64,000 nucleotides of DNA from Undaria pinnatifida (GCA_012845835.1 JABAKD010000001.1:2474040-2538039); one strand, 5' to 3'. Numbered from the stretch's first letter, positions 52,272 to 64,000 are shown. Program-made: numbers and translations. The notes: generated by a model not told the origin, from the sequence alone.

Positions 52272-53288
52272 TGTGATGTTACTCCGAGTGGGGGATGCGT
52301 GGTTGGTCGGTGTTGGGAAGCGTGCCCCTCATGTGTTCCGGTGTTTTTTATTGGTCTCTCGGCAAGGCCTCATCTCCGCAAGGCTCGATGGATATATTCA
52401 AACTTATGCATCGTTTCCTTATAAAGAATGCTAAAATGCAGACATAACAGGGCCGCAGGGTAGCCCAGGGTAGCTTAGGGGAGTGAGACGAGGGGTGTTC
52501 TGTCAGTCCCATCATCGTCACCTACATTACCCCTCATCTATGATGGCCTTGACGTGAATGTGACATCTATCTAGTATCACGTGGTTTCACATCAACCATG
52601 ACATGGTTTCACGTCGAATCTATACACTATCCTTCCACAAAGGGCACTCCTTTACATTAGGCCACCCTGAATAGTCGTAAATGCAGATCACCTGGCAATC
52701 AAGGGATGTCAACAAAATATCCAGAATTGAAAAGGGGATCGCTGTTGCGCCCATTCTAAACAATCGAAAATGAGGCTATAGATTCCCCCACATCTCGAAA
52801 TTACAACCCGCAAAAAAGCCGGAAAAAAAGCGATGCAAGGCCCAGAGAGCTTGCCTTGGGAAGAGAAGAACACCGGGGAGGAGGTCGCGCAAGCCTAAGG
52901 TCGACACGTCCTGTCGGCGACGCTAAATGTGATGGTATTCCGAGTGGGGGATGCCTCTTTCGTCGTTGTTATAAGCGAACCCCCTGATAGGTCCCGGTGT
53001 CTTTGATTAGTCTCTCCTAATGGCTCGCTGGATATACTCAAGTATTCTGCATTTTTTCCCTATATAGTCTAGACAACTAAACGACAGGCATAATAGAGCT
53101 GCAGGGTAGCGCAGGGTAGTGAGATGAGGGGCGTCCTGCTTGTCCCATCATCGTGACCTACATTATCGCCCATCTATGATGGCCTTGACGTGAATGTGAC
53201 ATTGAATATCACGTGGGTTCACCTCAACCATGACATGGTTCCACGTTAACTCTATAAACTATCCTTCTACTGAGGGCACTCCATTACA
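52272..53288 (-). mobile_element. TRIM with 360-385-bp LTRs sharing A-family signals
   Basis: Direct repeats 52272-52656 and 52928-53288 begin TGTGATG and end TTACA, separated by only 271 bp. On the minus strand the right LTR is followed by TAGCGTCGCCGACAGGACG, close to the primer site of the 32629 TRIM (TGGCGTCGTCGGCAGGAC). The bases before the other LTR are CAGGGTGGCCTAA, close to the A/B polypurine tracts. Flanks ATAG/ATAT may be a decayed 4-bp duplication. No coding capacity. Confidence 0.75.
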
Positions 53289-53365
53289 ATATCGTTATAC
53301 TACTACTGTTTTAGTTTCAATCAAAAAAATATAATCCGGAGTATATAATATTCACGCCTATTTGA

Positions 53366-53672
53366 GTACTACTACAGCAGCAGTAGTAGCAGTAGCTACT
53401 GTTTCTGTCATAGTCAAAAGTTGATTCGAAAAATATGTATGCCCCCTATTCAATTTACTACCACAGCAGCAGTAGCAGTAAGAAAAATAATGTATGCTAA
53501 TGCTACTGTTGCTGTAGTAGAACTTAGACTATTTAGGGGTAGACTACATACATATTTTTTCAACAGATAGGCTACTGCTACCGCTACTTGCCGTAGTAGT
53601 AAATAAATGGAGGCGCATACATATTTTTCGACACAAATAGTCCACTGCGACTACTGCTGCTGTAGTTGTAAA
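53366..53672. mobile_element. Foldback repeat rich in CAGCAGTAG
   Basis: Arms about 53366-53500 and 53560-53672 are inverted copies that include CGAAAAATATGTATGC and ACTACAGCAGCAGTAGT. The arms carry several mismatches. No target duplication is identified. It ends next to the left LTR of element E. Confidence 0.6.
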
Positions 53673-54272
53673 CTATACTAGAGATGCTACTTGTCAGTAA
53701 CCATCATGTCGTTACTTGATAACAACACTCAAAAGTAATCTGGTGTACATTTGGAGTTGTTCGTACGACAGACAGTTATAATAGGTCTCTTAGACGTGGT
53801 TTGTCCACGCAGTGTTTAGCATGCAGAAGTCTCGGCAGTGATAGCTTGGATACACGATGCACGGCAGTTTGCTGGTTAATCATATCCAAAAAGCTGGTAC
53901 AAGTAGTACGTACGAGCAATGCGGTGTAATAAAATAATAATGCGCCGTTATTAGGTACGTATAGCAACATTCATGCAATGTTATTGTAGGTTGATGTTGA
54001 TACGACCCCAGGCGCCAGACAGGTGCTTGCGCAGACAGACGAGCTCCAAGTGCTGTTATTCTCCAGCTGTAGACATAAACCACATATGTATATATTATAG
54101 GACTTCGAAAACCACCATCAAGGCGCAGCGCGCAAGTCAAGCAGTCAAGTCAGGGAAGTCACCAGCAAGCACGAGACCTCACAGATGGAGAAAGCCTCAT
54201 CAAGTATATGAACTCCCTAATATATGTAACCGTCATCATACCTGCTGTATCGAGTACCAAGCACAATCAACA

Positions 54273-57014
54273 TCCTCCCTGCTTTGCAATCGATACTGTG
54301 CGACACCACACATCCGCAGTATGCATACCGAACAGGTGTACAGTCCCATCAACTAATATCCTCCCTGCATGGTGAATAGTATGGCAATAAAGCATCACAA
54401 TATCATATCATGGTCACACCTCATAGCAGTCCCGAAAACCACAAATCATCATCCCGATCCAATATCACACATCCCAATTTCACGTACCGAATACCTGCCG
54501 TCGACCCCAACTCGTTCAAATTCAAAATCGAATACCTACCGGCGACGCCAACTCATTCAAATCAGAATCGAATACCTACCGACGACGCCAACTCCTTCAA
54601 ATTCAAAAACTAAACCATACTGGCTTTAACTTCAGCACCTCCCTGGCAACCAACAATACAGCTTTCCCGATGTCACGGTCATGGGCTGCATGAGGCAGAG
54701 ACGATACAAAAACAGCATACGAAGTATCCGCACAGTAGCATTCACTATTTTCATCAGTAAACAGGCAGAATTTTCTTTACCCGAAAGCCATCAATCAAAA
54801 ACCGCAACCAGACAAAGACAATATTCCTCTACTGCCCTGGTCTCGAAAAACCCGTTCAACACTCAGCTTGAATGCGTGGGGTGAGCATGCTGGCACAGCA
54901 GTATTTAATCTAAACGATACTGGCTCAAACTTCAACAATCTTCCAAGACACTCAGCTGCCGAAACTAGGGGCATATGGCCTCGATAATCAGTCGGCCATC
55001 AGCTCGGTGTCGATAGGTCGATACAAGTTTATCCAGTAGTACTAACTCCAGATCTGCTGCACGTTGCAAGAATCTCAAAACCTGAAAGATCCTCAATACA
55101 AATCTCAATACCGTACGACGTATTCCCTATTTTGATCAGTAAACAGGCAGAAATTTCAATGCCCGAAAACCATCACTCAAAAACCACAACCCAACCTTAA
55201 CCCCACAAGCCCAATCAGAAACTCAATCAAAACCCTCCATTCTCGAATCCTCGTTCAATCAGTCAACCAGTCAATCAATGTAGTTTCCGAACTATCAGAA
55301 AGGCGCCCAGACCAGACAGCCAGAGACGGTATCACCATTGAGATCGACTCTAAAACTAAAAATAAATAAATCTCAGATCCTCATTTCAGTCGGTCAACCA
55401 GTCCATCAAAGTGTTTTCCGAACTACCAGAAAAGCCGCCCAGGCCAGACAGCCAGAGACGGTATCACCATTGAGATTGACTCTAAAACTAAAACAATAAA
55501 TCTCAAACCCTCATTCATACGCAAACGTAATTTATCCGACCGCGTGGTATGGTTTCAAGATTACAGCAGTAGTTATTACGCCAACTCATCATCGGGGAAA
55601 CGTGATCTCCCCTTGCCACGAGCTGCTGGTATAATCAAGAACCTTCGAGCGATTTCCACACAAGGAAAGCTCTGAAGTGTACTATTTTATCACCAAGCAA
55701 CAATGCCTCAAGAACAGCGTTTTAACCAACCAATAGTAGTGCGCGGAAAGACAAAACGTATTCATAAATATATCCATCAAGATTCGAATGGCGTGATCAG
55801 GCAAGTGCAGGTGCATATTTCACATTGCCAACAAAGAGCACATAGTAACTGCTATATGATTACGTATTTAAAGCACCTACTCCACTTATACTCCTCCTGC
55901 TTTTAAGTACGTGCATAGCATTTGTGCTACATGATTGATGATCAGAACCATCTCGTACCTATAACTGGTTCGTTACGGAGGGAGGGAGGGAGAGAGGGCG
56001 GAAGATAACACAACATACAGCAGTCAATCTGAGTCGCCCAAAACGTATTTTCACTCGGCATCAATGCTCCACTCCATCGCATATTAATGTCATACAGAAT
56101 TTTGCCAACATCGTATTATACCAACCATGATAACCTTATCTGAGCAGTAGTACGTTCGCAGCTGCGTTGTACCATGGTATAACGCAGTGTCTTATATGTG
56201 TGTGTGTGTGTTCTTCACATTAAACCGTTCTTCTACTCGTCGACATCCAGCACACCCAGTGTCCGTACTGATTCTTCACCCTAGAGAGATCAGCTCTGTG
56301 GTCACAAGCTATATATGTATGCATGGATGTATATACGACCTTCGCGATCATAAAACTGTCCGCACACAGAGCACTACCGTTTACATCAGGTACACACAAA
56401 ATTAGCATACGAAAATGCTCATGAATCATGAAAACCACCGCACGCATATACCTGGTATCCTCACAGCAGTATAATAGTACTTCTCGTACAAATAGCAAAA
56501 ACATCACAGAGAGACAAAATAACCGTATGAGCATGTTCCAAGTACCTTCCCCTGTTGATTACAGGTCCAAGTAAAAGTTACAGCAGAATTGCTGCATGTC
56601 GGCTATTATCATACGTATACTGATGTGTTGCTCTCTGACAAGGTTAGTACGTGCAGTGTGGTAGCACAGCGTTCGAAGCAAAGCACACAACCGAAACATA
56701 ACAATGTCGGCTCGTCAAGTGCTCGTCACGTGCGTACTCAATCAATACTATCATGCGTGCATCATATTTCATCCTCCCCAAGCCCCAACCCAAGTACGTA
56801 CTCCATCTTCCCGCGCAAAATAACGAAAGACAACAGAACCAACTACTCGTATTCACAGTATAATAATAGGTGGTCCAGACAAGCCTATTCTACGACACAC
56901 CTACTATTAATATACCTGAACAGCAGTAGCGGCATCTTCGTACGTATCATCAAAAACATAATCAAAAACCGGGGGAAAGGCAATCGATCAGGCAGCACGA
57001 ACACAGCGTATACC
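54273..57014 (-). other. Non-coding interior of element D
   Basis: 2.7 kb with no pol domain on either strand; open frames are short and repeat-driven. It contains a tandem duplication at 55230-55510 and an AT-rich stretch. The size and lack of pol fit a large retrotransposon derivative depending on another element's enzymes. Confidence 0.6.
55230..55510. repeat. Tandem duplication of about 130 bp in element D
   Basis: ACAGCCAGAGACGGTATCAC, ATTGAGATYGACTCTAAAAC and TCAACCAGTC occur twice in the same order, with two or three substitutions and a small indel. Confidence 0.8.
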
Positions 57015-57142
57015 TCAATCAGGGCTGAACGGAGGCATGAGCCCAGCACCCAGGCGCCATTGCGGTCCAGCCTCCATGCTGATCCAAACACAACCTTGCT
57101 GTAGGTGGTTTTGCTTGCCGCCGCCCCACCCGTCCTTGCTCC

Positions 57143-57180
<38 letters not shown>

Positions 57181-57998
57181 TGCTCCTCCTCTTCCTTCTC
57201 CTCCTCTTCCTCCTCTTTCCGTTGCTCGAATGATAACAGGGCTCCGTGTGCCAGCGCCAAGCGACTCGCCACTACCAGGGCGTGCTGCTCCACCTCGAGG
57301 TCTGCACGCGTGCCTTCCGCGGGCGTTGGCGGAGGCGGTGGTAGAGGCGGTGGTGGCGGCAGCGGCCGTGGCAACGGCTGATGCTCCTGCTCCTCTCCCA
57401 TCCCAACGCCGTCATCCCCGACTCCTACTCTACTTTCCTCCTCCTGAGACCCCCTTCCACTCGCACATAAAACCATCTCTCCGACCTCTTGCTCTTCCGC
57501 GTGTGACGGTTCCTTCGTCACCGCGGGGTGGGTTCCAGCGTGGCGCGCAAACGGAGCCACCTGCTCTTGCGCGCCCGGGTTCACCCAACAAACCGGCTCA
57601 AAGGGGCTTCTCTCAATCGGAAGCAGCTGCGGCAGGGCCCTCTGCCCATCCTGTGCACTGCTGCCGCTCCGAGAGGTCTGCACTCCACTAAGCTCCTCAG
57701 CTTGTCCTTCCTCATCAAATTCGGGGGTGGGCGCAGAGCGGGTATGGTTTGCAGCAGTGGCCAACGTGCCGGCTCGAGCCTCCTGCTCTTGTCGCACTGA
57801 TGTCCCAGCTGCTTTCCTCCTCTGCTCTGCCGTTGCCCTCTCCGAATCAGCGTGCTGGGCCTCGCTTGGCGTGGCACGCAGCTTCGCTATCATCCTCCTC
57901 CGAAGGGCTGCCAGCTGCACTGCTGCTAACTCTCTCCTCATCTCCTCCATCTCCTCTGGAAGCGCTGCCACCTGCGTCGCAGTTGCAGCCCCTTCCAT
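57015..57998 (-). CDS. Gag-like ORF of element D (327 aa, Pro/Glu/Gln tracts)
   Basis: An intact single frame from MEGAATATQVAALPEEMEEM to a stop. Residues about 15-70 are Ala/Glu/Arg-rich and look like a coiled coil. A Pro-rich tract lies around 205-235. A Glu run followed by a Gln run of about a dozen residues (CTG repeat in the DNA, 57150-57175) lies around 265-295. There is no zinc knuckle and no known domain. Its place directly after the 5' LTR argues for a structural Gag-type protein. The start is the first ATG, about 50 bp into the element. It could instead be a captured host exon. Confidence 0.55.
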
Positions 57999-60761
57999 CT
58001 TGTCTTCCTGCTGCCTCTAGCGGCCTGAAATCGTTAGCGCGCTATAGCGTGTTAATACGACCCCAGGCGCCAGACAGGTGCTTGCGCAGACAGACGAGCT
58101 CCAAGTGCTGTTATTCTCCAGCTGTAGACATAAACCACATATGTATATATTATAGGACTTCGAAGACCACCATCAAGGCGCAGCGAGCAAGTCAAGCAGT
58201 CAAGTCAGGGAAGTCACCAGCAAGCACGAGACCTCACAGATGGAGAAAGCCTCATCAAGTATATGAACTCCCTAATATATGTAACCGTCATCATACCTGC
58301 TGTATCGAGTACCAAGCACAATCAACAGTTGACCGTCGGGACATTGGCGTAGCTCGGCTCCGAGAAGCAAACCTCAGGAAACGTTGCCATAGGTAGGGTA
58401 GACCACGGGCAAGCTTCAGGAAACATTGCTGTAAGTAGTCAGACAACTGCTCGTTCGTGGAGTACATCTGTCCGTAGCATAGGCACTGTACCGTCTCGAT
58501 CAGGTGCTGGTCAGACCCACCACGATCAAGCTACGTTGCTGACCATCAGCTCTCTTCAGCTGAGGATATTAATCAATCAATTAATATGTCGGCCTGGGAT
58601 CGTCGAACAACCTCTTCTCTTCTCTTCTTTGAAGCTCTTCTACAGACACACTTCACCGTGGGTCCTGCATTGGCCTCTAAACCTCATGCAGGGCTGTGTC
58701 TTGATCGGGTCATCCGCAAGCGAGCCTACGCAAGCGTATACCAGCTACGGGCTGACACACGCTACACACCGTCACCTAAAGGTCAACAAGTTATCAGACT
58801 CGTCTCGCGTTAACGTGTCAAGCAGCTGACACATCGGTTCACGACCATCTTTACCACTACTGGATAGGAGGGGGTCAATAAATCTGCGACTACTGCTGCT
58901 TAATGGGGAGCTTTTTCATACGACGAGTGTTCGATATAGCTTGCCTCAACGAACAAAGTAGGAACAACGATGGTCACGGAGGATCGTCCGACGGGGTATT
59001 GTGGGATCACCCGACGGTGTATTGCGGAATATTATAACATGGGAAGGACACGTGGAATAGCCCTGGAGGTCCTTGTAGACTGTTCCTGAAACCAATCTAG
59101 GAACACGTGGAAATATGAGAATGGAGTACCTGTAGTATTTGGGAATTTGCAGGCTTTGAGAATATAACCTGGTGTGGAGCGAGATGGCTTCGCCCACTCG
59201 CCTCACTCCATCTCTTTCCCTCTTATCAGCATCCGGGACCAACTACTAAACACATCCATATACCATCTTCTGCACACTGTGTGTTGCAGTGAAGCTCGCG
59301 GCCTGAGACTGGGCTGCTGGGAGCACATTATTATTCTTCGCATAACCGATTTAACCCAACAACTAGAATACTCCAAGATCGAGGAGTACTTCGTTGAAAA
59401 GTGAGTGATATACGGTTCGTTTTTATACCACTTGTAAAACGAAGAGGGTCTTTTGTAAAGCGACTACTGCTGTAATCTAACTGCTACAATACGACAAGCG
59501 ACACCCAGCGAGCACCGTCACGACGGTGTTGTCTCACCTTCTAGATATGCAGGCGGTATCTCGATAAAATCGAGCGAAACTGCTGTACTCTGTAACTCAG
59601 CAACTCCATCTCACAACCCCAGTATCGCTGTAGGTTAGGGGCTCTGATGAAGCGTATTACATACTTGTTGATAGTAGGTCTCAACTGCACTGAGCAACAG
59701 CAACATATAACTCAAACGCTTCCGAAACGCCTGACCGCTACCTGCCAAAGGAGCAATGTACTCATCATTTTTCAAGGACAGAGCGACATAGCTGTCACCA
59801 CGGAAAATTCTGGTCACCATATTCATCGTGGATCTGGGACCCCAAAATAAATCAACGATATGCTCGACTATACAATTGTTGCCTTCACTCCAAAAGAAGC
59901 CAGCCGTTCTGAACAACAGCGTTATAGAGGCAACTCTCGACGGTATACGCTACTGTCTGTTAATGGAGGTCTGGCCTCTAATTCACGGGAACTTCACGGG
60001 TGATCATCGTGATAGACCTACCAAAATTCGAACCCAACGCACCTCTCGTTGAGTGCGGGTCTAAGGATTCCCGTGTGATCATCGTGATAGACAGACCAAA
60101 CTCGAGCCCAGCGCTCCTGGTTGAGAGTGCTGGCCGAAGTGTGACTTCCCAGAAAGAACTCCCAAACTCAAAGCAACAAGCTGTATCAAGAGTACCCCCG
60201 GCAGCGGAGTAGCGGTCTCTTGAATAAGACTCTTATCATCAAGGCGATTAGCGAGCACCCCCCACCAAGCAGCATCCAGATCCGTACTGCTGTATTGTTT
60301 GGAATTTCGAAAAAATCGGAAATCTCCGTTACGCTTGTGATTTCTACACAAGCACAACTACTGCACTTGGAACGGCTGTGAAAAATTCGTCGAACTCACG
60401 GCTGACGTCCTTGAAATATTTTTATAAAATATAGCAGCACGTATCATACGTGCGGCAGGATTACTGGTACCACTACACTGCTCTACAAGTACTGACATCA
60501 TACAAGGCAACTGAGTGAACTGCTACCTGGTACATACTACTCATCATCATGGGGGAATCCAATAGCAGCAGCAGCCTCACCCAGCATCCAGAAAACAAGA
60601 GTGTATGCTCTTAAGACGTATTTGTTCGCACCCTGGGGTGCACGGCTAAAACGTCATCAACCCCTGCTGTAGTTGCTGCAGCACAAGCAATCAACAACGC
60701 CAATCAAGGTGATGGCACATTCACAGAGACTCAAGAATTCTGCGCCAACTCCAGCATCGCC

Positions 60762-61508
60762 ATGGAGCACACCACGACGGTAGCACCCCCATTAAAGAGG
60801 GTCCCCGCGCGATATCGACAAAATATTGCGACCCAAAAGGAGTGCACACCAACTAGCGGAAACAACACGCCTGAAGAGGTTACTGTCACGGAGACTGAAC
60901 GCCAACATGCGCAAATCCCGGACATCACGCCCAAGGAAGCCATTGTCATTGAGACGGGGCGCTTGTGTGCGCTAGTCCATTTTATTTTACACTCTAACGC
61001 GAACAACCTTCTGGAAGAGGAAAAGTCATCGACAACAGCCGGAGCGTCATCGACGGGAGTTGGAGCATCGTCATCAGAAGAAGGAGCGTCAAAATCACCA
61101 GAGATTGGAGAATCGCCATCAAGAGCTGGAGCACTACCGCAACAAGTTGGGTTGTCCGTGTCAGGAGTTGCACCTGCTATTGCCTGGGGACGCACATTCT
61201 ACTACGGGTGGGGCCGCACCGCATGTACCGCATCACGAGACCGCCAGGACAAGACCCAATCCAAGAGTCGAGGATACCTTCCACAACACGCACGCGACAG
61301 AAGCATCGGGGACAAACCTCACGACCGTTTGTGTGGAGTTCACCTACGCCGAGAGAGATCCGCTTTGGATCTCCGAGCAGAAAAACCGGTACACTACAAT
61401 CCCCAACGACCATTAAAAAATGTATTCCGCTTCTCGGACCAGAATCGCCTGGAATCACCGGAACCAGCATTACCGGAGATGGGATCATCGAAGAATCTTC
61501 GCATGTGA
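60762..61508 (+). CDS. Hypothetical ORF of element E (248 aa)
   Basis: From MEHTTTVAPPLKRVPARYRQ to a stop, in the internal region of E. The middle is Ser/Gly/Ala/Glu-rich and weakly repetitive (GASSTGVGASSSEEGASKS); the C-terminal part is Arg/His-rich. Degenerate GGATCATC repeats follow (to about 61690) and keep the opposite strand open too (61177-61767), so the coding strand is uncertain. I do not recognise a family. Confidence 0.3.
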   Translation: MEHTTTVAPPLKRVPARYRQNIATQKECTPTSGNNTPEEVTVTETERQHAQIPDITPKEAIVIETGRLCALVHFILHSNANNLLEEEKSSTTAGASSTGVGASSSEEGASKSPEIGESPSRAGALPQQVGLSVSGVAPAIAWGRTFYYGWGRTACTASRDRQDKTQSKSRGYLPQHARDRSIGDKPHDRLCGVHLRRERSALDLRAEKPVHYNPQRPLKNVFRFSDQNRLESPEPALPEMGSSKNLRM

Positions 61509-62691
61509 TCTTCAGAGCGACGTCGTCTGGATCACCATCGCACATCAAAGCAACTGCATTCGGGATCACTGGATCAACTTCATCTTTGATCACCGGAGCA
61601 TCAGCTGGACCAACAGCATCACAATAGGCCATTGGAGTCCCTGGATCATCGCCATCTGGGACCACCGGACCATCAGCTGAGCCAAGAGTCGACGGATCGA
61701 CAATGTCTGCTTCACCCGGGATCGCACCAGCTACTTTTGAGCCAAGCCTTGGAGCCACGCTCAACAACGAGACCGACGGTCAGGAGGAGGTTCACACGCT
61801 CGCGACAGCAAAAGGACAGCCGCGGCAAAACCCCGAGACAAGATACGCGGAATCAACACAGGACGATCAAGAGTCACTGGCGATATCTCCGTCCTTCGTG
61901 TACACCCGCAAGATAACCCGAGGCCTTCTTTCCATCCTGAACGAAGAGTCCATAAACATCGAGGCCAAGACGCAGAGACTGGTTGCATAGTTGAAAGTCG
62001 AGGCGGAGCTGAGGACGGCAATCGGTTTTGAAAGAAAGGCGGCCACCTACCTCTCTAACTTCAAGATTTTGAAATATCGCAGTTAATACCAAGTAAGAGT
62101 ACAAGTCGAGTAGTTTTTTCGACTGTATAGCTGAGTATTATATTTGACTACCCCATCTCCGGTACTTCAAGATATACGACCGGAGAACCCGCCACCTGGA
62201 CAAGTATACACGGGATATTAAGATACACGAGAGGTGACGTCTCCATAGAATAAGCGGTCTCATCCAGCGGTAAATCGCTGGCAGTGCCCCTTTGGGCCTT
62301 TGTTTGAGGGCGGTAAGAACACTGGTAGGCGGTTAATTATATGATTGTTGCGGAATGATTAACAGATTCACTGTTCTAGACTACTGCAAACATCTTCTAC
62401 TCCTTGGTTGATTCACCGACCGGAATATAGTTCACGTCTGATGCTTCTAGTATTGTGAGCTAGTGAGCTACCTTGCATAAATATGCAGAAGCACGTATAG
62501 TGTCAGCAGGATTTTTCGTGTCAGCATATTTTGTGTTGACCCCTTGGTTGTTTTAGAAAGATTACTTTGCTCTACGCAAAACATTTTCCCCAACATTCAT
62601 CATTCGTGCTTCACGCGTTTCTGTTATGGAGTGTTTTAGAATGTAACGCAGAGTGAGAAAGTGTTAACTTAACGGGAAGAGGTATTAGAAA

Positions 62692-63446
62692 TGCTACTTA
62701 CTTCTCAGTGACCATCATGTCGTTACTTGATAACACGAAAAACGTCATTAGGGATACATTGCGAGTTGTTCATACCACAGACAATTATAATAGTTTGGTT
62801 AGATGTGGTGTATCGACGCCGTATTTAGCATGCAGAAGCCTCAGCTGTACCACTTGGATACATGATGCACAGCAGTGTACTTGTTAATCGTACCCAGAAG
62901 CTGGTACATGTAGTACGTACGAGCAATGCGGTGTAAATAAATAATGAGGCAGAATATCGTACGTATAGTATCATTCATGGAATACGATTATAGGTTGACT
63001 GTGGGGACGTAGACGTAGCTAAGCTCCGAGAAGCAAACCTCAGGAAACATTGCCATAGGTATGGTAGGCCACGAGCAAGCCTCAGGAAACGTTGCTGTAG
63101 GTAATCAGACAACGGCCCCCGCAGAGTACATCTGTCCGTATCATAGCCATTGCGCCGTCTCGAACAGGTGGTGGTCAGACCCACCTCGATCAGTCCACTT
63201 TGCTCACCATCAACTCTGATCAGCTGAGCACATTAGTCCTTCAATCAACATATCGGCTTGGGGTTGCCGAACAACCTCTTCTCTTCTTGAAGCTCTTCCA
63301 CAGACACACTTATATGTGGGTCTGGGTTAGCCTCTAAAACTTGATTCAGGCTCTGTCTTGATCGGGTCATCCGCAAGCAAGCCTACGCAAGCGTATACCA
63401 GCTACGGGCTGACACACGCTGCACACCGCCACATAAAGGCCAACAC
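62692..63446 (+). repeat. 3' LTR of element E
   Basis: About 755 bp, uninterrupted. It shows the empty target GTTGA near 62995 that D uses in the 5' LTR. Begins TGCTACTTACTTCTCAGTG and ends near GGCCAACA. Confidence 0.75.
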
Positions 63447-64000
63447 ATTAAATAGGGGTGAACCAGGGGTCACCGAGAACAAAACTCCCCACACCACAAT
63501 GCAAATTGTATTTTTGGAACACCAAATATAGGGTGTGTGTCAAAACTTTGATTTAGGCCCCCTCCGGCGTATAGGGGGGTACGTACCATGCTAAATTCTA
63601 TGTAACAAAATCAGACCATCCACAAACCGCAGTGTCATACTATTTCCTTTATGGAACAATTCCATTCTAAAAACTATAAAATGAAATAACAGGGGATGTT
63701 AGTGATTGCTCCCCGCATTCCCAAGGTGTAGGCAAGGTCTCCCAGACAATACAACACCACCCAGCGTTTCTGCTTGCAGCTGAACATCTGGGAAGAAAGA
63801 GCATGCACACGGCCGAGAGCACAAGAACCGTCGATGCGGAGGGGGCATGTACAGCAGCACCGTTCATTGTTCAGGGTTGGTTGCAGCGTCTCTGAAGCAA
63901 GAGCTCCAGCGACGCTAGAAATGGTGGGCACGACGTGTGGGTTTGCACCTGCGGTCATGATTCCGGACATGGGTCAACGCTTGGCGCGGTATTGGCTCGC
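63447..64000. other. No gene recognised
   Basis: A minus-strand frame (63674-63970) contains SVAGALASETLQPTLNNERC and a few Cys residues but no recognised domain. It runs close to the window edge, so a partial gene cannot be excluded. Confidence 0.3.

Larger units (their letters stand above)
53995..58327 (-). mobile_element. Gag-only LTR element D, young insertion
   Basis: LTRs 53995-54272 and 58050-58327 are both 278 bp and differ by only a few bases. They have perfect ends TGTTRA...TCAACA and an exact GTTGA duplication (53990-53994 and 58328-58332). The same site uninterrupted is visible in E's other LTR at about 62990, with a single GTTGA. The minus strand is the coding sense: the ORF begins about 50 bp after the LTR, and a purine tract GCAAAGCAGGGAGGA precedes the other LTR. 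No TGG-type primer site follows the LTR, so priming may use an internal tRNA half or self-priming. The 2.7 kb after the ORF is non-coding. Confidence 0.9.
53685..63446 (+). mobile_element. LTR element E without recognisable pol, interrupted by D
   Basis: The 5' LTR is 53685-53994 plus 58333-58788 (about 766 bp after removing D); the 3' LTR is 62692-63446 (about 755 bp). They share GTTACTTGATAACA, TTTAGCATGCAGAAG, AAACCTCAGGAAAC and GATCGGGTCATCCGCAAGC in order. After the 5' LTR, GTTATCAGACTC resembles a Met-tRNA-type primer site (compare TGGTATCAGAGC). Before the 3' LTR lies the purine-rich AACGGGAAGAGGTATTAGAA. The internal 3.9 kb has no reverse transcriptase or integrase motif. No clear target duplication. 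Confidence 0.75.

Noticed and set aside
57037-57381. Plus-strand Cys/Ser/Pro-rich open frames over the element D ORF
   Set aside because: They are shadows of the Gln/Glu/Pro tracts of the minus-strand ORF.
61177-61767. Minus-strand acidic frame of 196 codons in element E
   Set aside because: It is opposite the plus-strand ORF and arises from GGATCATC-type repeats that keep both strands open.
62260-62320. tRNA-like GCGGTCTCATCCAGCGGTAAATCGCTGG segment considered as a tRNA gene
   Set aside because: No T-arm GGTTCGAATCC or acceptor pairing could be found nearby.
1-64000. Prokaryotic features (operons, CRISPR, IS elements)
   Set aside because: No CRISPR array, no Shine-Dalgarno-led gene clusters; LTR elements, SINEs and MULEs indicate eukaryotic DNA.

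Overview
This is eukaryotic DNA made almost entirely of nested transposable elements and repeats. I found no host housekeeping gene, rRNA gene or CRISPR array, and no tRNA gene outside tRNA-derived repeats. LTR retrotransposons, a SINE with an oligo-A tail, MULE-type and Harbinger-like DNA elements, long poly-C/poly-G tracts, GCT/TTG microsatellites and recurrent TACGAGTACTCGTA-like palindromes suggest a repeat-rich nuclear genome. A macroalga (brown or red) would fit, but the species call is a guess.

Layout, left to right. At 1975-4785 lies a terminal-inverted-repeat element with a MULE-like foldback (2081-3714, 9-bp target duplication) nested in it. At 4924-16791 is a second MULE-like element with related ends and its own 9-bp duplication; it is split by a 10.4-kb minus-strand LTR retrotransposon ('element A', 5589-16016, GTAC duplication) and also holds a tRNA-derived SINE. 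17-19.6 kb has a small MITE, diverged tandem repeats and a C-rich tandem family. 19603-28356 is a Ty3/gypsy element with 478-bp repeats about 98% identical and all pol domains recognisable. 28.4-37.1 kb holds repeats, a tandem TRIM array (32629-33291), a second SINE and a Harbinger-like element. 37118-50416 is 'element B', a second, more decayed copy of A's family on the plus strand. 50.6-53.3 kb has two more TRIMs. 53685-63446 is an LTR element without recognisable pol ('E'), whose left LTR is interrupted by a younger gag-only LTR element ('D', 53995-58327, GTTGA duplication).

The main result concerns elements A and B. Both carry a NADAR (DUF1768/YbiA-like) domain between gag and RNase H, where the reverse transcriptase palm would normally be, and I cannot find reverse transcriptase motifs in either copy. 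The shared order is gag with a CCHC knuckle, a spacer, a tandem peptide repeat, NADAR, RNase H, a second tandem repeat, H2C2 zinc domain, integrase, chromodomain and a Tudor-like module. NADAR proteins act on N-glycosidic bonds, and some remove ADP-ribose from guanine bases. A retroelement carrying one, perhaps mobilised in trans and perhaps countering a host ADP-ribosylation response, would be notable. The domain identification is from sequence motifs; the function is inference. The TRIMs share LTR ends, primer site or polypurine tract with A/B and may be satellites of the same family.
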